Source of the DNA: Streptacidiphilus jeojiense
GTDB lineage: Bacteria > Actinomycetota > Actinomycetes > Streptomycetales > Streptomycetaceae
DNA: 50,636 bases
Direction of reading: 5' to 3'
Assembly (NCBI RefSeq): GCF_000719095.1
Contig: NZ_JOEH01000040.1
Span: 1-50,636 of the forward strand
The position numbers and the translations under genes are program-made. Numbering within the stretch: position 1 is the first letter of the stretch; every line of letters starts with the position of its first letter. The notes under the pieces are model-generated. The model had not been told where the DNA came from. It saw only the letters and a program-made list of their open reading frames with translations, and ran no database searches. Shown piece by piece: positions 15,521-23,596 of the stretch.

Positions 15521-16702
15521 ATGGAACGCCACCGCATCGACCCCCGTCCGAACTGGCAGAGCATCGTCGAGGAGCAGGGGCTGATCTACCCGCTGACCCG
15601 CTTCCCCGACGGCGGCCTGCGGCCCTACTGGGACGAGTCCGGGTACTACCGCTTCAGCCTCGCCGAGGTCGAGGCGCTGGAGCAGGTCGTCGCCGAACTG
15701 CACACCATGTGCCTGGCCGCCGCCGAGCACATCGTCGAGCACAACCGCTTCCGCGACCTCGGCATCACCGACCAGGTGGTCGCCGCCACCATCCGCACCT
15801 CCTGGCGCCGCCGCGCCGAGCAGCCCAGCCTCTACGGCCGCTTCGACCTGCGCTACGACGGCAGCGGCCCGGCCAAGCTGCTGGAGTACAACGCCGACAC
15901 CCCCACCAGCCTGGTCGAGGCCGCGAGCCCGCAGTGGTTCTGGATGGAGGAGCGGTTCCCCGGCGCCGACCAGTGGAACTCGCTGCACGAACGGCTGGTC
16001 GACGCCTGGCGGCGGCAGGCCCACCTGCTCGCGCCGGGCCCGGTGCACTTCGCCCACTCCCGGGTGGACGAGCTCGGCGAGGACCAGATGACCACGGTCT
16101 ACCTGATGGAGACCGCCCGCCAGGCCGGGCTGGAGACGGTGCCGATCTCGGTCGAGGACATCGGCTGGGACGCGCTGTCGCAGCGGTTCGTCGACCTGGA
16201 CCTGCGCTTCATGCGCACCGTCTTCAAGCTCTACCCCTGGGAGTGGCTGGTCTCCGACGACTTCGGTGGCCATGTGCTGGACACCCTGGACCAGGGCGGC
16301 GGCAGCGGTGCCACCTGCTGGATCGAGCCGGCCTGGAAGATGCTGCTGTCCAACAAGGCGCTGCTGGCGATCCTCTGGGAGCTCTACCCGGACCACCCCA
16401 ACCTGCTGCCCGCCTACCTGGACGGACCCCGGCTGCTGAAGGCTCATGTCGCCAAACCGCTGCTGGGCCGCGAGGGCGCCGGCGTGGTCATCACTGAGGC
16501 CGGCGGGCCGTCCGAGCCGCTGGATCCGGAGGAGCGGTACTGCTGGCAGGAGTTCGCGCCGCTGCCCGACTTCGACGGCAACCGGACGCTGCTGGGCGCC
16601 TGGGTGGTGGACGGCGAGCCGGCCGGTCTGGGCATCCGCGAGTCGTCCGGTCTGATCACGGATGAGTACGCCCGCTTCCTGCCTCATGTCATTCTCAGCT
16701 GA
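15521..16702 (+). CDS. Glutathionylspermidine synthase-like ATP-grasp ligase (YgiC/YjfC type)
   Basis: 393 residues from ATG 15521. Matches the C-terminal synthetase domain of glutathionylspermidine synthase: SLYGRFDLRYDG, KLLEYNADTPTSLVEA, WNSLHERLVDAW, VYLMETARQAGLETVPI, then the ATP-grasp C-terminus KPLLGREGAGVVIT and YCWQEFAPLPDFDGNRTLLG. The amidase domain of E. coli Gsp is absent, as in YgiC/YjfC. Actinobacteria lack glutathione, so the substrate is probably another peptide- or amine-like molecule, perhaps a peptidoglycan or polyamine conjugate (inference). It is coupled to the upstream lipoprotein gene. Confidence 0.88.
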   Translation: MERHRIDPRPNWQSIVEEQGLIYPLTRFPDGGLRPYWDESGYYRFSLAEVEALEQVVAELHTMCLAAAEHIVEHNRFRDLGITDQVVAATIRTSWRRRAEQPSLYGRFDLRYDGSGPAKLLEYNADTPTSLVEAASPQWFWMEERFPGADQWNSLHERLVDAWRRQAHLLAPGPVHFAHSRVDELGEDQMTTVYLMETARQAGLETVPISVEDIGWDALSQRFVDLDLRFMRTVFKLYPWEWLVSDDFGGHVLDTLDQGGGSGATCWIEPAWKMLLSNKALLAILWELYPDHPNLLPAYLDGPRLLKAHVAKPLLGREGAGVVITEAGGPSEPLDPEERYCWQEFAPLPDFDGNRTLLGAWVVDGEPAGLGIRESSGLITDEYARFLPHVILS

Positions 16703-16715
16703 TCCTCAGAGGCGA

Positions 16716-16748
16716 TTGACTGCTTGCTTATCCAACAAGCCTTAGATT
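16716..16748 (+). promoter_or_regulatory. Promoter candidate with inverted repeat, leaderless transcript
   Basis: TTGACT at 16716-16721 and TAGATT at 16743-16748 lie 21 nt apart, long for a standard promoter. The -10-like hexamer ends exactly 7 nt before the GTG start at 16755, which suggests a leaderless mRNA. A GCTTG/CAAGC inverted repeat (16722-16740) fills the spacer and could be an operator. Confidence 0.4.
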
Positions 16749-16754
16749 GCGCGT

Positions 16755-17750
16755 GTGAGTACGACAACCCCGGCCGGCTGGTACCCGGACCCCAAGCCCG
16801 CCGATCCCACCAACCCCGGACAGCGGTGGTGGAACGGCACCGAATGGACCGTCAGCACCAAGACGGACGAACCGCTGTCCGTCGAGACCGACGTCCCGAA
16901 GCAGCGCTCGCGCCCGCGCCGGGCCACGGTGGTGGCCGGGACGGTGGCGGCCCTGCTGGGGCTCGGCATCGGCAGCCTGACCACCTACCTGATCATGGAC
17001 GGCAGCGACAACGGCACGACCAAGGCGGCCGTGTCCACGCCGGGCAACGGAGGTGGCAACGGCGGACTGTTCGGTGAGGGCGGCTCGGGGGGCTCCTCGG
17101 GCGGCTCGGGCTCGACCGGAGGCAGCGGCAACCTCCCCGGCGGCTCCACGGGCGGCTCCACCGGCGGTGACGGTTCGACCGGCGGCTCGGGCGGCACCAG
17201 CACCAGCAGCACCACCGCCTACGACATCGTCGACGGCATATCCCTGCCCATTCCCAGCGGTTGGACCGGCGGTACCACCACGGACGGCTTCGCCTCCATG
17301 TACGTCGGCTCCTACACCTGCGCCGGTTCCACCTCCGGCTCCAGCTCCACCTGCTCCCTCGGCGGCGCCAACACCGAGACCCTCAAGGCCTCGGTCAGCG
17401 CCGGCGCCAAGGCCGCCGCTGAGGCCGACATCGCCGCCGCCGCCAAGGAGGCGTACAACGACCTCAACAGTCACACCGTGCTGGAGTCCCAGGCGGTCAC
17501 CGTGGCCGGGCGCTCCGGCTACCTGATCCGCTGGAAGGTCGACGCCAAGGTCGGCAACGACGGCACGGTGGAGACCGTGGTGTTCCCGACCAGCGACAAC
17601 AAGAGCCTGGTCGCCGTGCACCTGGGCTTCGACACCGCCGCCAAGGCCCCCGACGTCTCGGTGATGGACACCATCGTCAGCGGCATCAAGGACGCCACCG
17701 TCTCCGGTGCCTCCGGCGGGACCTCCGGCACCACCGGCAGCAACTCCTGA
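16755..17750 (+). CDS. DUF2510 single-pass membrane protein with Gly/Ser linker
   Basis: 331 residues from GTG 16755. The N-terminus carries the DUF2510 signature AGWYPDP, then PGQRWWNGTEWT. One transmembrane helix follows a basic stretch (RSRPRRATVVAGTVAALLGL, about residues 55-75). A long Gly/Ser/Thr linker (about 95-155) leads to an exported C-terminal domain of about 170 residues (YDIVDGISLPIPSGW, YVGSYTCAGS, ITVLESQAVTVAGR-type segments) resembling actinobacterial extracellular PsbP/LpqN-like folds. Function unknown. No Shine-Dalgarno precedes the start. It ends in front of a perfect-palindrome terminator. Confidence 0.85.
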   Translation: MSTTTPAGWYPDPKPADPTNPGQRWWNGTEWTVSTKTDEPLSVETDVPKQRSRPRRATVVAGTVAALLGLGIGSLTTYLIMDGSDNGTTKAAVSTPGNGGGNGGLFGEGGSGGSSGGSGSTGGSGNLPGGSTGGSTGGDGSTGGSGGTSTSSTTAYDIVDGISLPIPSGWTGGTTTDGFASMYVGSYTCAGSTSGSSSTCSLGGANTETLKASVSAGAKAAAEADIAAAAKEAYNDLNSHTVLESQAVTVAGRSGYLIRWKVDAKVGNDGTVETVVFPTSDNKSLVAVHLGFDTAAKAPDVSVMDTIVSGIKDATVSGASGGTSGTTGSNS

Positions 17751-17780
17751 CACGCGCCTTCTGACACGCGACTCCCCGCG

Positions 17781-17820
17781 TGGCTGTGCCCCCGCCGACC
17801 GGTCGGCGGGGGCACAGCCA
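17781..17820. terminator. Perfect 40-bp palindrome, bidirectional terminator
   Basis: The forty bases form an exact inverted repeat with 20-bp arms (TGGCTGTGCCCCCGCCGACC and its complement). It lies between the DUF2510 gene and the convergent aldolase gene and probably ends transcription from both sides. There is no T-tract, as is usual in high-GC actinobacteria. Confidence 0.85.
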
Positions 17821-17862
17821 TGAGCAGCCATGAGCAGCCGCGAACAGCGGCGTTCGAAGGCG

Positions 17863-19062
17863 TCAGAGGAAGGTCCGGCCCTCGCCCCGGTAGGTGGGTA
17901 CGGTCTCCACCACCTGGTCGCCCTCGATCAGCCGCACCTCGGCGAAGCGCTCGAACAGCTCGCCGGCCTTGGCGTGCCGGAACCACACCTTGTCGCCGAT
18001 CAGCAGGTCGTCGGCGACCGATCCCAGCAGCGGGGTCTGCACCTCGCCGGCCCCCTCCTGGGAGTCGTAGCGCAGCCCCTGCGGCAGGTAGGGGACCGGG
18101 GAGCGGTCGGCGCCTGCGGCGCCGGAGGCCGGGTAGCCGCCGCCGAGCACGGTCACCACGCCCACGCCGGGCCTGCGCACCACCGGCTGGGCGAACAGCG
18201 CGGCCGGACGCCCGTGGAACGACCGGTAGTTGTCGAACAGCCGGGGGACGTAGAGGCCCGACCCGGCGGCGACCTCGGTCACCGCGTCCTCCGCGACGGT
18301 GCTCTCCACACTGCCGGTGCCACCGCCGTTGACGAACTCCAGGTCGGCGACCTCGCGTACGGCGCGCACCACCGCGGCCCGGCGCTGGGCCAGTTCGGCC
18401 CGGGCCGTGCGCTGCATCAGCTGCACCGCCCGCGAGCGGAACGGACGGCCGGCGATGCTGTCGCCCACCCCCGCGATGTGACCCTCGTAGGCCATCAGTC
18501 CGACCACCCGGAAGCCGCGGCGCTGCTGCACCAGTCGGGCGAACTCGGCCAGCGCCTCCGGGGTGCGCAGCGGCGAGCGCCGCGCCCCGATCCGGATCCG
18601 GCCGCCGAGCAGGTGCAGTGCGGTGTCCAGCTCCAGGCAGACCCGGATCTCCTCGGTCCCGGCCCCGCGGGCGGCGTCGATCAGGTCCAGCTGGGCCGGG
18701 TCGTCCAGCAGCACCGAGATCGCCCCGGCCAGCTTGGGGTCGGCGGCCAGCTCGGCGTAGCCGGCCCGGTCCGCGGAGGGGTAGGCGAGCAGGATGTCGT
18801 CGAAGCCGGCCTGGGCCAGCCAGATCGACTCGGCCAGGGTGAAGCTCATGATCCCCTGGAAGCCGTCCATCCGCAGCACCCGCTCCAGCAGGGCGCGGAC
18901 CCGCACCGACTTGCTGGCCACCCGGATCGGCTTGCCCGCGGCGCGCCGGACCAGGTCCTCGGCGTTGGCGTCGAAGGCTTCGAGGTCCACGATCGCCAGC
19001 GGGGCGTCGAGGTGGGCCGTGGCACGGTCGTAGCGCGTGCGGTCAGCGGAAGGTGTCACCAT
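17863..19062 (-). CDS. PLP-dependent amino acid deaminase/aldolase (D-threonine aldolase/alanine racemase N-terminal fold)
   Basis: 399 residues from ATG 19062 (MVTPSAD); an in-frame ATG at 19086 lacks a better ribosome site. The alanine-racemase-type barrel starts with the PLP lysine (Lys51 in PIRVASKSVRV), followed by GFQGIMSFTLAE, GFDDILLAYP and RVCLELDTAL, then GLMAYEGHIAGVGD and the phosphate-binding VNGGGTGSVES. The C-terminal part (LGGGYPASG, GDKVWFRHAKAGEL) matches D-threonine-aldolase-like enzymes with metal ligands. It probably cleaves or deaminates a D- or 3-hydroxy-amino acid in the cytosol. Single gene, convergent with the DUF2510 gene. Confidence 0.87.
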   Translation of the reverse strand: MVTPSADRTRYDRATAHLDAPLAIVDLEAFDANAEDLVRRAAGKPIRVASKSVRVRALLERVLRMDGFQGIMSFTLAESIWLAQAGFDDILLAYPSADRAGYAELAADPKLAGAISVLLDDPAQLDLIDAARGAGTEEIRVCLELDTALHLLGGRIRIGARRSPLRTPEALAEFARLVQQRRGFRVVGLMAYEGHIAGVGDSIAGRPFRSRAVQLMQRTARAELAQRRAAVVRAVREVADLEFVNGGGTGSVESTVAEDAVTEVAAGSGLYVPRLFDNYRSFHGRPAALFAQPVVRRPGVGVVTVLGGGYPASGAAGADRSPVPYLPQGLRYDSQEGAGEVQTPLLGSVADDLLIGDKVWFRHAKAGELFERFAEVRLIEGDQVVETVPTYRGEGRTFL

Positions 19063-19129
19063 GCCGGAAGCCTGCCACATCGTCACTACCTGCCGGTAGG
19101 GGGATCGCCCGGCCGAGTATGAGCCCTGC

Positions 19130-20194
19130 TCAGCTCTGGTCCAGGGTCTCTGCCGCGGCCTTCGCCATCGACTCCACCAGCGAGATTCCGCCCGACTCGG
19201 AGAGGTTGCCGTCCGAGACCACGGATATCAGCAGCAGATGGCCGTTGCGGGACACCCGGCCGACGCTGTTGATCACCCACAGCCCGGTGGCCGAGCGCGG
19301 CAGCCAGCCGTTCTTCAGCGCGAAGTCGGAGCTGGTCGCCGCGGCGCTGACGCCCCAGCGCTGGTCGGTCTCGACCTGGCTCATCAGCCCCTGCTCATAG
19401 CTGCGCGAGGCGGAGCTCAGCACCGAGGAACTGGTGAACACCTGCCGCAGCAGCCGCAGTTGGTCGGCGGCGCTGGTGGTGGTCAGCCCCCAGTAGAGCC
19501 CCGATCCGCCCTCGGTCCCGGTCAGGCCGAACCGCTTGTTGGCGGCGTCCAGCCCGCTGCTCTCCCCGATGGCCTGGTAGAGGCTGTCGGCTGCGGTGTT
19601 GTCGCTGTTCTCGATCATCCGGGTGGCGAGCGAGCGCTGCGACGAGGTGAGCGTCCGGTCGTCGTCCTGGGCCTGCAGCAGCAGCGTGGCCAGGATGTCC
19701 ATCTTGGCGATGCTGGCGGTGACGAAGCCGTGGTCGGTGTCCCCGTAGTCGAGCGCGGCCCCGGTGGTCAGGTCCGTGGCGGCCACGGCCACCTTGCCCT
19801 CGGCCGCGGACGCCGCCTTCTCGAGCTGGTCCATGGCCGCCTCCGAGCTGGTCGCCGAGGGCTGCGCCGAGGCCTCCGCGGACGTCGATGCGGACGCCGA
19901 CGCCGCTGCCGACGCGGCAGCGGATGCCGACACTACCGTCGTCGCGCCGGGGGCCGAGGCGGAATCCGAGGACGACGAGGCGGCCGAGACCAGACTGCTG
20001 TTCTGTGCGGCCGCCCCGTGCCCGTGCAGCATCGTGGTCGTGGTGGCCACCGCGACCACCAGCACCACGGCGGCACCGATGGCGGCGCGGCTCCGCAGCA
20101 GACCCGCGCCGCTGCGCCGGCCCGGTCCCTGCCCGTGCCCGTGCTCGTGCGCCTGTTCCTGCTCCTGCGGCCCGCCCGGACCTGTCGTCGACAT
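19130..20194 (-). CDS. Membrane-anchored class-A beta-lactamase-fold serine hydrolase
   Basis: 354 residues from ATG 20194. A His/Gln/Gly-rich cytosolic start is followed by one transmembrane helix (residues about 37-55), an Ala/Ser low-complexity linker (65-118) and a beta-lactamase-like domain. Active-site motifs are SIAK (Ser161-Lys164), SDN (197-199) and KNG (294-296) in place of the usual KTG. This suggests an extracellular penicillin-recognising peptidase or an inactive relative rather than a resistance enzyme. No Glu166-type omega-loop motif is obvious. The terminal LVESMAKAAAETLDQS is an amphipathic helix. It is divergent from the SseB gene (126 nt between starts). Confidence 0.88.
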   Translation of the reverse strand: MSTTGPGGPQEQEQAHEHGHGQGPGRRSGAGLLRSRAAIGAAVVLVVAVATTTTMLHGHGAAAQNSSLVSAASSSSDSASAPGATTVVSASAAASAAASASASTSAEASAQPSATSSEAAMDQLEKAASAAEGKVAVAATDLTTGAALDYGDTDHGFVTASIAKMDILATLLLQAQDDDRTLTSSQRSLATRMIENSDNTAADSLYQAIGESSGLDAANKRFGLTGTEGGSGLYWGLTTTSAADQLRLLRQVFTSSSVLSSASRSYEQGLMSQVETDQRWGVSAAATSSDFALKNGWLPRSATGLWVINSVGRVSRNGHLLLISVVSDGNLSESGGISLVESMAKAAAETLDQS

Positions 20195-20308
20195 GGTTCC
20201 GCACGGTAGGCACCGCGGCTACGCGTGGCCTGGGAGAAAGTGTGGAATCGGCTGGCAACGCGGCCCCGGCCCGGTCCGGCGCGGTCCGGCGCGGCCGGTC
20301 GGGTCGAC

Positions 20309-20314
20309 TAGGCT
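20309..20314 (+). promoter_or_regulatory. -10-like TAGGCT for a leaderless SseB transcript
   Basis: TAGGCT ends 7 nt before GTG 20321, and no Shine-Dalgarno is present, matching a leaderless mRNA. No good -35 is visible. Confidence 0.4.
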
Positions 20315-20320
20315 CACCGG

Positions 20321-21070
20321 GTGCAGCGTAAGAACATCCCCGATCCCGGCTTCGCGGGCGACGACGGTTCGGCCGACCCCCGCCTCGCGGCGGCCCTCGC
20401 CCGGCACGCGGCCGAGGCCTCGCCCGGGACCGAGCAGGAACTGCTGGCGGCCCTGGTCGACGCCCGGCTGATGGTGCCGATCGTGGCGATCCTCGGCGAG
20501 GCCGAGACCGGTGCGGACGGCCTGAAGCACGAGAAGTCCAGCGACATGGCGGTCCCCACCGTCCAGGCGCCGGACGGGCGCAGGGGACTGCCGGCCTTCA
20601 CCTCGCTGGAGGCGCTGGCCCGCTGGCGCTCCGACGCCCGTCCGGCCCCGGTCCCGGCCCGGCAGGCGGTCCAGGCCGCCTGGTCGGAGCAGGCCGACGC
20701 GCTGCTCATCGACCTGGCGGGGCCGGCCTTCTACGAGCTCTCGGGGGCCGCGATGCGCGCCGTCGCCGAGGGCCGCGCCAGGATCGAACCGCTGCGCGAC
20801 CCGGAGGTCGCCGAGGCGGTGCGCGGTCTGCTGGCCCCGCACCCGGCCGTGCTGCGGGCCCATCTGATGCCCAGCGAGCGGGCCGACGCGACGCTGGCGC
20901 TGATCCCGGACCCGGCGACGGACTCCGCCGAGCTCACCGCGGTGGTCCAGCGGCTGGCGGCCGCCCTCGCCGCCGACGACCTGCTCCGGATCCGGCTGGA
21001 CCGCGGGCTCGACCTGGCGGTCGTCCCCCCGTCGCCCGCCGAGCCCCAGCCCCCGCTCTACAGCCGCTGA
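20321..21070 (+). CDS. SseB-family protein
   Basis: 249 residues from GTG 20321. The middle (residues about 35-125) is an SseB-type domain: [60 protein letters not shown], and LIDLAGPAFYELSG. The C-terminal third is a second small domain of unknown role. SseB proteins in actinobacteria are cytosolic and uncharacterised. It is convergent with the DUF1844 gene (49 nt between stops); from memory this pair precedes infC in Streptomyces. Confidence 0.85.
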   Translation: MQRKNIPDPGFAGDDGSADPRLAAALARHAAEASPGTEQELLAALVDARLMVPIVAILGEAETGADGLKHEKSSDMAVPTVQAPDGRRGLPAFTSLEALARWRSDARPAPVPARQAVQAAWSEQADALLIDLAGPAFYELSGAAMRAVAEGRARIEPLRDPEVAEAVRGLLAPHPAVLRAHLMPSERADATLALIPDPATDSAELTAVVQRLAAALAADDLLRIRLDRGLDLAVVPPSPAEPQPPLYSR

Positions 21071-21119
21071 CGCCCAGCAACCCCGAAGCTTCGCGCGTTC
21101 TGTCCGCAGACGCGCCCGG

Positions 21120-21491
21120 CTATCCGTAGACCGGTCCGGTGAACTTCTCGCCCGGGCCGGTGCCCGGCTCGTCCGGGACCAGGGAGGCCTCGCGGAAGGC
21201 GAGCTGCAGCGACTTCAGGCCGTCGCGGAGCGGTGCGGCGTGGAAGTTGCTGATCTCCGGCGCGCCAGCGGTGACGAGCCCGGCCAGGGCGGTGATCAGC
21301 TTGCGGGCCTCGTCCAGGTCCTTGTGCTTCTCGCCGTCCTCGGCCAGCCCCAGGTTGACCGCCGCCGCGCTCATCAGGTGCACCGCCACCGTGGTGATGA
21401 CCTCCACCGCCGGCACGTCCGCGATGTCGCGGGTCAGGTCGTCGAAGTCGGGGTTCTCGGGAGCCTCGGGGCTCTCCGGCTGGCTGCTCAT
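21120..21491 (-). CDS. DUF1844 protein
   Basis: 123 residues from ATG 21491 (MSSQPESPEAPENPDFDD). The core EVITTVAVHLMSAAAVNLGL, then KDLDEARKLITALAGLV, is the DUF1844 signature, an acidic helical cytosolic protein usually next to infC in actinobacteria. A longer frame to 21563 lacks a start-site signal. Function unknown. It is divergent from the infC leader. Confidence 0.88.
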   Translation of the reverse strand: MSSQPESPEAPENPDFDDLTRDIADVPAVEVITTVAVHLMSAAAVNLGLAEDGEKHKDLDEARKLITALAGLVTAGAPEISNFHAAPLRDGLKSLQLAFREASLVPDEPGTGPGEKFTGPVYG

Positions 21492-21974
21492 GGGTACTCG
21501 TCTCACCGGTCGAACACGGATGTCTGCACCGCAGTCTGCCTGATCACCGGGGGGCGCACCCAAAACGCCTCCGCGCCGGGGAATTCTGCGCTACGGCGGA
21601 ACGCTGCTATGGTTGGACACTGACCGGCCAGGTACTGGCGTGCCCGAGGGAAATCCCGAGGACACCGTACCCGGCCCACAAGTGGAGTCTCCTCCCACCC
21701 GCATCGACCGCAGGGTCGTCGGGTTCCGGTCCGGTGGTGCCCGTCCTGCCAAGGATGCGGCATCGCTCAGCGCGTATCGCGGACATGTGCTCCGCGGCAG
21801 CGCGCCGGTTTCCGTGGAGCCCCGCCTGTGTGTCATGCGGGGCTTTTTTCGTGCCCGCGGTGCTGCGCCCGGCGCATCCCCACCGCGGTACGAATGAAGT
21901 CCTGTATGGCGGTGAAAAGTCCGCTGTTCACGCGACTGCCGTCGGCAGCCGCGAGGTGCAACCGAGGAGGATCC
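21492..21974 (+). promoter_or_regulatory. Gene-free infC leader region
   Basis: These 483 nt hold the divergent promoters of the DUF1844 gene and the infC operon and a long infC leader. A weak TATGGT lies near 21608. Within the leader is an intrinsic-terminator hairpin (21818-21849), which makes transcription attenuation likely, as known for infC-rpmI-rplT leaders in other bacteria where L20 or IF3 regulates. Several GC-rich stems upstream could form a competing antiterminator; I could not fold them. No coding frame with convincing signals lies here. Confidence 0.6.
21818..21849 (+). terminator. Intrinsic terminator/attenuator hairpin in the infC leader
   Basis: AGCCCCGC (21818-21825), an 11-nt loop, then GCGGGGCT (21837-21844) and five further T residues: an 8-bp perfect stem with a T-tract, rare in this GC-rich window. 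It lies 126 nt upstream of the infC start in the sense orientation. Confidence 0.8.
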
Positions 21975-22676
21975 ATCAGCACCGAGCCCCGCATCAACGA
22001 CCGGATTCGCGTCCCCGAGGTGCGACTCGTCGGTCCCAGTGGCGAGCAGGTCGGCATCGTGCCGCTGGCCAAGGCCCTGGAACTTGCGCAGGAGTACGAC
22101 CTGGATCTGGTCGAGGTCGCGGCGACCGCCCGGCCGCCGGTGTGCAAGCTCATGGACTACGGCAAGTTCAAGTACGAGTCCGCCTTGAAGGCCCGTGAGG
22201 CGCGCAAGAACCAGGCGCACACGGTCATCAAGGAGATGAAGCTCCGCCCCAAGATCGACCCGCACGACTACGACACCAAGAAGGGTCACGTCGTCCGGTT
22301 CCTCAAGCAGGGTGACAAGGTCAAGATCACGATCATGTTCCGTGGTCGCGAGCAGTCCCGCCCCGAGCTCGGCTTCCGGCTGCTGCAGCGGCTCGCGTCG
22401 GATGTCGAGGAGTTGGGCTTCATCGAGTCCAACCCGAAGCAGGACGGCCGGAACATGATCATGGTTCTGGGCCCGCACAAGAAGAAGACCGAGGCCATGG
22501 CCGAGGCCCGCGAGGCGGCAGCCGCCCGCAAGGCCGACCGCCAGGGCCGTCCCGCCGAGGACGAGGAGGCTCCCGCCGCCGAGCAGGCGCCGCAGGAGCC
22601 GGCCGAGTCCGTGGCGGCCGAGGCCGCCGAAGAGACTGTCGACGCCCCCGACGGCGACGAGGTCTCGGAAGCCTAG
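21975..22676 (+). CDS. infC: Translation initiation factor IF-3
   Basis: 233 residues if started at ATC 21975, which follows GAGGAGG at 21964-21970. Non-AUG starts (AUU/AUC) on infC are known and support IF3 autoregulation; no ATG or GTG with a ribosome site fits. The protein opens [20 protein letters not shown] and has the IF3 signature ([63 protein letters not shown]). The last ~45 residues are an Ala/Glu-rich acidic tail typical of actinobacterial IF3. It is followed by rpmI and rplT. Confidence 0.95.
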   Translation: MSTEPRINDRIRVPEVRLVGPSGEQVGIVPLAKALELAQEYDLDLVEVAATARPPVCKLMDYGKFKYESALKAREARKNQAHTVIKEMKLRPKIDPHDYDTKKGHVVRFLKQGDKVKITIMFRGREQSRPELGFRLLQRLASDVEELGFIESNPKQDGRNMIMVLGPHKKKTEAMAEAREAAAARKADRQGRPAEDEEAPAAEQAPQEPAESVAAEAAEETVDAPDGDEVSEA

Positions 22677-22808
22677 GAGGTGGCAGCCGAGTAGGCTGCC
22701 GCGTCCACCCCGGCCCACCGGCACCCGCCGGAGGGCCCAGAGACACCAGCGCTCCCGCTCGCGCCCCGGCGCCGGGCGGGAGCGGACCGACGAGGAGAGT
22801 ACGGCGAC

Positions 22809-23003
22809 ATGCCGAAGAACAAGACGCACTCCGGTGCCAGCAAGCGCTTCAAGATCACTGGCTCCGGCAAGGTGCTGCGCCAGCGCGCCGGCCGTCGCCA
22901 CTACCTCGAGCACAAGGCGTCCACGCTGACCCGTCGCCTTGCCGGCACGGTCGAGGTCTCCCCGGCTGACGCCAAGAAGGTCAAGAAGCTTCTCGGCAAG
23001 TGA
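22809..23003 (+). CDS. rpmI: 50S ribosomal protein L35
   Basis: 64 residues, [20 protein letters not shown] then [10 protein letters not shown] and a Lys-rich end (KKVKKLLGK), normal length. ATG 22809 lies behind GAGGAGAGTACGGCGAC. Second gene of the infC-rpmI-rplT operon. Confidence 0.97.
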   Translation: MPKNKTHSGASKRFKITGSGKVLRQRAGRRHYLEHKASTLTRRLAGTVEVSPADAKKVKKLLGK

Positions 23004-23090
23004 TCCTGCGCCCCGCGCAGCCGATCCCCTCGACCCATTCGTAACCGGACCGTGTGAGACAGACCGCGGTCCTCACCAAGGAGTAACAAC

Positions 23091-23477
23091 GTGGCACGCG
23101 TCAAGCGGGCAGTAAACGCCCACAAGAAGCGCCGGGTCATCCTCGAGCGCGCCAGCGGTTACCGCGGCCAGCGCTCGCGCCTGTACCGCAAGGCCAAGGA
23201 GCAGGTCACCCACTCCTTCGTCTACAACTACAACGACCGGAAGAAGCGCAAGGGCGACTTCCGTCAGCTGTGGATCCAGCGCATCAACGCTGCGGCGCGT
23301 GCGAACGGCATGACGTACAACCGCCTGATCCAGGGCCTGAAGCTGGCCAGCGTCGAGATCGACCGCAAGATGCTCGCCGAGCTCGCCGTGCACGACGCCA
23401 CCGCGTTCGCCGCGCTGGTCGAGGTCGCGCAGAAGGCCCTCCCGGCCGACGTCAACGCGCCCCGCGTCGCCGCCTGA
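23091..23477 (+). CDS. rplT: 50S ribosomal protein L20
   Basis: 128 residues from GTG 23091 with AAGGAG 8 nt upstream. Basic, helical, with the L20 signature [14 protein letters not shown], then [20 protein letters not shown] and [11 protein letters not shown]. In several bacteria L20 binds its own operon leader to repress it. A strong hairpin follows. Confidence 0.97.
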   Translation: MARVKRAVNAHKKRRVILERASGYRGQRSRLYRKAKEQVTHSFVYNYNDRKKRKGDFRQLWIQRINAAARANGMTYNRLIQGLKLASVEIDRKMLAELAVHDATAFAALVEVAQKALPADVNAPRVAA

Positions 23478-23532
23478 GCGACTGCCTGAGCCGGCTCTCC
23501 GCCGGCCTCTGTCGCAGCAAGCGCCATCCGAG

Positions 23533-23570
23533 AACGGACCCGTAGGGGGATCACCCCTTGCGGGTCCGTT
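23533..23570 (+). terminator. Terminator hairpin after rplT
   Basis: AACGGACCCG (23533-23542) pairs exactly with CGGGTCCGTT (23561-23570); the loop holds a further GGGG/CCCC pairing. It ends the infC-rpmI-rplT transcript 27 nt before the next start. Confidence 0.85.
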
Positions 23571-23596
23571 CCCGTTAGCCGAAGTGAGAGCAAGCG

